The notes beneath the pieces are model-generated. The model ran no database searches and had not been told where the DNA came from. It saw only the letters and a program-made list of their open reading frames with translations. A stretch of DNA of 64,000 bases from PALSA-505 sp036502085 (GTDB lineage Bacteria > Actinomycetota > Actinomycetes > Streptosporangiales > Streptosporangiaceae): assembly GCA_036502085.1 (NCBI GenBank), contig DASXZD010000098.1, positions 1-64,000 on the forward strand, read 5' to 3'. Below, one piece after another: positions 61,374 to 64,000 of this stretch (positions are counted from its first letter, which is position 1; every line of letters starts with the position of its first letter). The position numbers and the translations under genes are program-made.

Positions 61374-63227
61374 TTAGCGCTTCTTAGCCGAGGTGGACAG
61401 CGCCGCGATGAAGGCTTCCTGCGGCACCTCGACCCGCCCGATGGTCTTCATCCGGCGCTTGCCTTCTTTCTGCCGCTCGAGCAGCTTGCGCTTGCGCGTG
61501 ATGTCGCCGCCGTAGCACTTGGCCAGCACGTCCTTGCGCAGCGCGCGGATGTTCTCCCGGGCGATGATCCTGGAGCCGACGGCCGCCTGGATCGGCACCT
61601 CGAACTGCTGGCGCGGGATCAGCTCGCGCAGCTTCGCGGTCATCGAGATGCCATAGTCCCTGGCCGCATCCGTGTGCACCACCTGGCTGAACGCGTCCAC
61701 CGGCTCGCCCTGCAGCAGGATGTCCACCTTGACCAGGTCCGACTCTTCCTCGCCGGCCGGCTCGTAGTCCAGCGACGCGTAGCCCCTGGTGCGCGACTTC
61801 AGCTGGTCGAAGAAGTCAAAGATGATCTCCCCGAGCGGCATCGTGTACCGGACTTCCACCCGGTCGGCCGACAGGTACTCCATCCCGATCAGAGCGCCGC
61901 GCCTGCCCTGGCAGATCTCCATGATCGTGCCGATGTACTCGCTCGGGGCGAGCACCGTGGCCCGCACCACCGGCTCGTAGACCCGCGCGATCTTCACGCC
62001 GCTCTGCCCGGAAGCTCCGGCGGTTCCGCCCGGGAACTCGCTCGGGTTGGTCACGACGACCTCGTTCCCGGCCTCGGTGATCACCCGGTAGACGACGTTC
62101 GGCGCGGTCGAGATCAGCGACAGGTCGAACTCCCGCTCCAGCCGCTCCCTGACGATCTCCATGTGCAGCAGGCCGAGGAACCCGCAGCGGAAGCCGAACC
62201 CGAGCGCGAGCGAGGTCTCGGGCTCATAGACCAGCGCCGCATCGTTCAGGCTGAGCTTGTCCAGTGCGTCCCTGAACTCGGGATAATCATCGCCGTCGAG
62301 CGGGTAGAGCCCGGAGAACACCATCGGGCGCGGGTTCGCGTAGCCGGCCAGCGCCTTGGCCGCCGGGCTGGCGGCGCTGGTCACCGTGTCGCCGACCCGG
62401 GCCTGCCTGACGTCCTTGACCCCGGTGATCAGGTAGCCGACCTCGCCGGCGCTCAAGCCCCCGGTCGGCGTCGGCTCGGGCGAGATCACGCCGACCTCAA
62501 GCGTCTCGTGGGTCGAGCCGGTCGACATCATCAGGCTCTTCTCGCGCCGGGTGAGCTGACCGTCCATCACCCGGACGTAGGTGACGACGCCCCGGTACGT
62601 GTCGTAGACCGAGTCGAAGATCAGCGCGCGGGCCGGGGCGGCCGGGTTGCCCTGCGGCGGCTGCACCTGATTGACGATCGCGTGCAGCAGCTCGGGGACG
62701 CCCTCGCCGGTCTTGGCCGAGACGCGCAGCACGTCGGCCGGGTCACAGCCGATGATGTGGGCGATCTCCTCGCTGTATTTGGCGGGCTGCGCGGCCGGTA
62801 GGTCGATCTTGTTCAGCACCGGGATGATCTGCAGGTCGGCTTCCAGCGCGAGATAGAGGTTGGCCAGCGTCTGCGCCTCGATGCCCTGCGCCGCGTCCAC
62901 TAGCAGCACCGCGCCCTCGCACGCCGCCAGCGACCTGGACACCTCGTAGGAGAAGTCCACGTGGCCGGGGGTGTCGATCAGGTTCAGCACGTAGCCCCGG
63001 CCGTCCAGCCCGGTCCACGGCAGCCGGACCGCCTGGCTCTTGATCGTGATGCCGCGCTCGCGCTCGATGTCCATCCGGTCCAGGTACTGGGCTCGCATCT
63101 GCCGTTCGCCGACGACGCCGGTGAGCTGCAGCATGCGGTCGGCCAGGGTGGACTTGCCGTGATCGATGTGTGCGATGATGCAAAAGTTGCGGATCACCGC
63201 GGGATCGGTGCGGGCAGGTGCGGACAT
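61374..63227 (-). CDS. lepA: elongation factor 4 (LepA)
   Basis: 617 residues. G1 AHIDHGKS (19-26), DTPGHVDF, NKIDLPAAQP, and the LepA-specific C-terminal domain ending with KRKLLERQKEGKRRMKTIGRVEVPQEAFIAAL. GTPase that acts on stalled or misplaced ribosomes. Full length. Divergent from rpsT, as in most actinobacteria. Confidence 0.96.
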   Translation of the reverse strand: MSAPARTDPAVIRNFCIIAHIDHGKSTLADRMLQLTGVVGERQMRAQYLDRMDIERERGITIKSQAVRLPWTGLDGRGYVLNLIDTPGHVDFSYEVSRSLAACEGAVLLVDAAQGIEAQTLANLYLALEADLQIIPVLNKIDLPAAQPAKYSEEIAHIIGCDPADVLRVSAKTGEGVPELLHAIVNQVQPPQGNPAAPARALIFDSVYDTYRGVVTYVRVMDGQLTRREKSLMMSTGSTHETLEVGVISPEPTPTGGLSAGEVGYLITGVKDVRQARVGDTVTSAASPAAKALAGYANPRPMVFSGLYPLDGDDYPEFRDALDKLSLNDAALVYEPETSLALGFGFRCGFLGLLHMEIVRERLEREFDLSLISTAPNVVYRVITEAGNEVVVTNPSEFPGGTAGASGQSGVKIARVYEPVVRATVLAPSEYIGTIMEICQGRRGALIGMEYLSADRVEVRYTMPLGEIIFDFFDQLKSRTRGYASLDYEPAGEEESDLVKVDILLQGEPVDAFSQVVHTDAARDYGISMTAKLRELIPRQQFEVPIQAAVGSRIIARENIRALRKDVLAKCYGGDITRKRKLLERQKEGKRRMKTIGRVEVPQEAFIAALSTSAKKR

Positions 63228-63439
63228 GCGTCACATGGTCGCACGCGCGGCGGGATGGTGCGGGCCTGGGCGTCCCGCTTGGGCGGATTTGGGCGCCGGT
63301 TTGAGGATGCGCGGCTACCTCGGATATCCTTTGCTGTCGCCGCCCAGTGGCGCGTCTGCGGCGGGGCCGCGCCGATCGCCCGCCCTGTAGGCACGATCGG
63401 CCTGATCGGCTCAAACGGAATCTCGAGCGAGGCTTTCGC

Positions 63440-63709
63440 GTGGCAAACATTAAGTCCCAGATCAAGCGCAACCGGCAGAACGAGAAGGCGCGCCTGCGCA
63501 ACAAGGCGGTCAAGTCGTCGCTGAAGACGTCGGTGCGGAGGTTCCGCGAGGCGGCTCAGGCCGGTGACCTGGAGCAGACCGGTACGGCGCTGCGCGCCGC
63601 CTGCCGCCAGCTGGACAAGGCGGCGAGCAAGGGCGTCATCCATAAGAGCCAGGCGGCCAACCGCAAGTCGGCCATCGCGAAGGTCTACGCCGAGCTGCAG
63701 CGCGGCTAG
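63440..63709 (+). CDS. rpsT: ribosomal protein S20
   Basis: 89 residues. ANIKSQIKRNRQNEKARLRNKAVKSSLKTSVRRFREA is the S20 N-terminal helix, with KGVIHKSQAANRKSAIAKVYAEL at the end. Part of the 30S body. The GTG at 63440 is the usual start; GAGCGAGG lies upstream. Between lepA (-) and holA (-). Confidence 0.95.
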   Translation: MANIKSQIKRNRQNEKARLRNKAVKSSLKTSVRRFREAAQAGDLEQTGTALRAACRQLDKAASKGVIHKSQAANRKSAIAKVYAELQRG

Positions 63710-63754
63710 CTCCCCCGTCCTATTGCGGCGGTCAGTCCCGGCACGCCGGGGCAG

Positions 63755-64000
63755 TCAGTCCCGGCATGCGACGATGCGGCGGATGACCCGCTCGAGCGCA
63801 TAGCCCGCGCTGGCGCCCTCGCCCTTGACCTGGGCGTCCGCCTCGGCCACCGCCTGCAGGGCGGTGGCCACCCCGGTCGGGGTCCAGCCGCGCAGCTGCC
63901 GCTTGACCCGGTCGATCTTCCACGGCGGCATGCCCAGCTGGCCGGCCAGCGTCTCGTTGCTCTTCCCGCGCGGCACCGCCCCCACCTTGCCCAGCGCGCG
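63755..64000 (-). CDS. holA: DNA polymerase III delta subunit, C-terminal part
   Basis: The frame is open to the right edge. The visible ~80 residues (GAVPRGKSNETLAGQLGMPPWKIDRVKRQLRGWTPTGVATALQAVAEADAQVKGEGASAGYALERVIRRI) match the C-terminal helical domain of HolA, with the family's K-x-x-x-x-x-R-Q segment. It loads the sliding clamp. Partial because of the window. Gene order holA-rpsT-lepA agrees. Confidence 0.88.
   Translation of the reverse strand, partial: RALGKVGAVPRGKSNETLAGQLGMPPWKIDRVKRQLRGWTPTGVATALQAVAEADAQVKGEGASAGYALERVIRRIVACRD

Overview
The window is high-GC actinomycete chromosome. The evidence is GTG starts, many 4-nt GTGA/ATGA gene overlaps, DUF397 and LAL-type LuxR regulators, and the conserved block holA-rpsT-lepA-hemW-hrcA-dnaJ-rsmE-phoH-ybeY-corC-era on the right. 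The genus cannot be fixed from sequence alone; a Streptosporangiales- or Streptomyces-like soil actinomycete fits.

1-12.6 kb holds accessory genes: a PHP hydrolase, a TetR/VOC pair with a perfect operator, and a prolyl-oligopeptidase. A short threonyl-tRNA synthetase homologue sits behind a putative Thr-codon leader peptide with mutually exclusive hairpins. Then come a carbonic anhydrase, an LAL regulator with a methyltransferase, and several broken genes (alpha/beta hydrolase, MraY). 12.7-18.0 kb is a complete peptide/nickel-type ABC importer.

19.0-45.8 kb is a 2-deoxystreptamine (2-DOS) aminoglycoside biosynthetic cluster. 2-Deoxy-scyllo-inosose synthase, a BtrS/NeoS-like aminotransferase and a NeoA/KanE-like dehydrogenase can build 2-DOS. 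A NeoM/KanM1-like glycosyltransferase would add the first sugar. A NeoQ/BtrQ-like GMC oxidase with a NeoB/BtrB-like aminotransferase would aminate C6'. An APH(3')-like kinase would protect the host. Around this core are genes of unassigned role: one B12-type and three other radical SAM enzymes (two are paralogues), a TylF-like and a second methyltransferase, a DAO-type flavoenzyme, an unrecognised protein, and a two-gene pair in which a 14-helix MFS exporter is fused to a large flavoprotein-like domain beside a stand-alone paralogue of that domain. No 2'-N-acetyl deacetylase and no second glycosyltransferase are seen, which points to a pseudodisaccharide with unusual tailoring.

45.8-64 kb returns to accessory and core genes: DinB, GNAT, era, a cytidine-deaminase-like protein without zinc ligands, corC, ybeY, phoH, HIT, a sigma factor with a probable membrane anti-sigma partner, rsmE, dnaJ, hrcA with a CIRCE operator, DUF3097, DUF4870, hemW, MOSC, DUF1707/DUF4190, lepA, rpsT and the end of holA. 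The cluster lies directly downstream of era.
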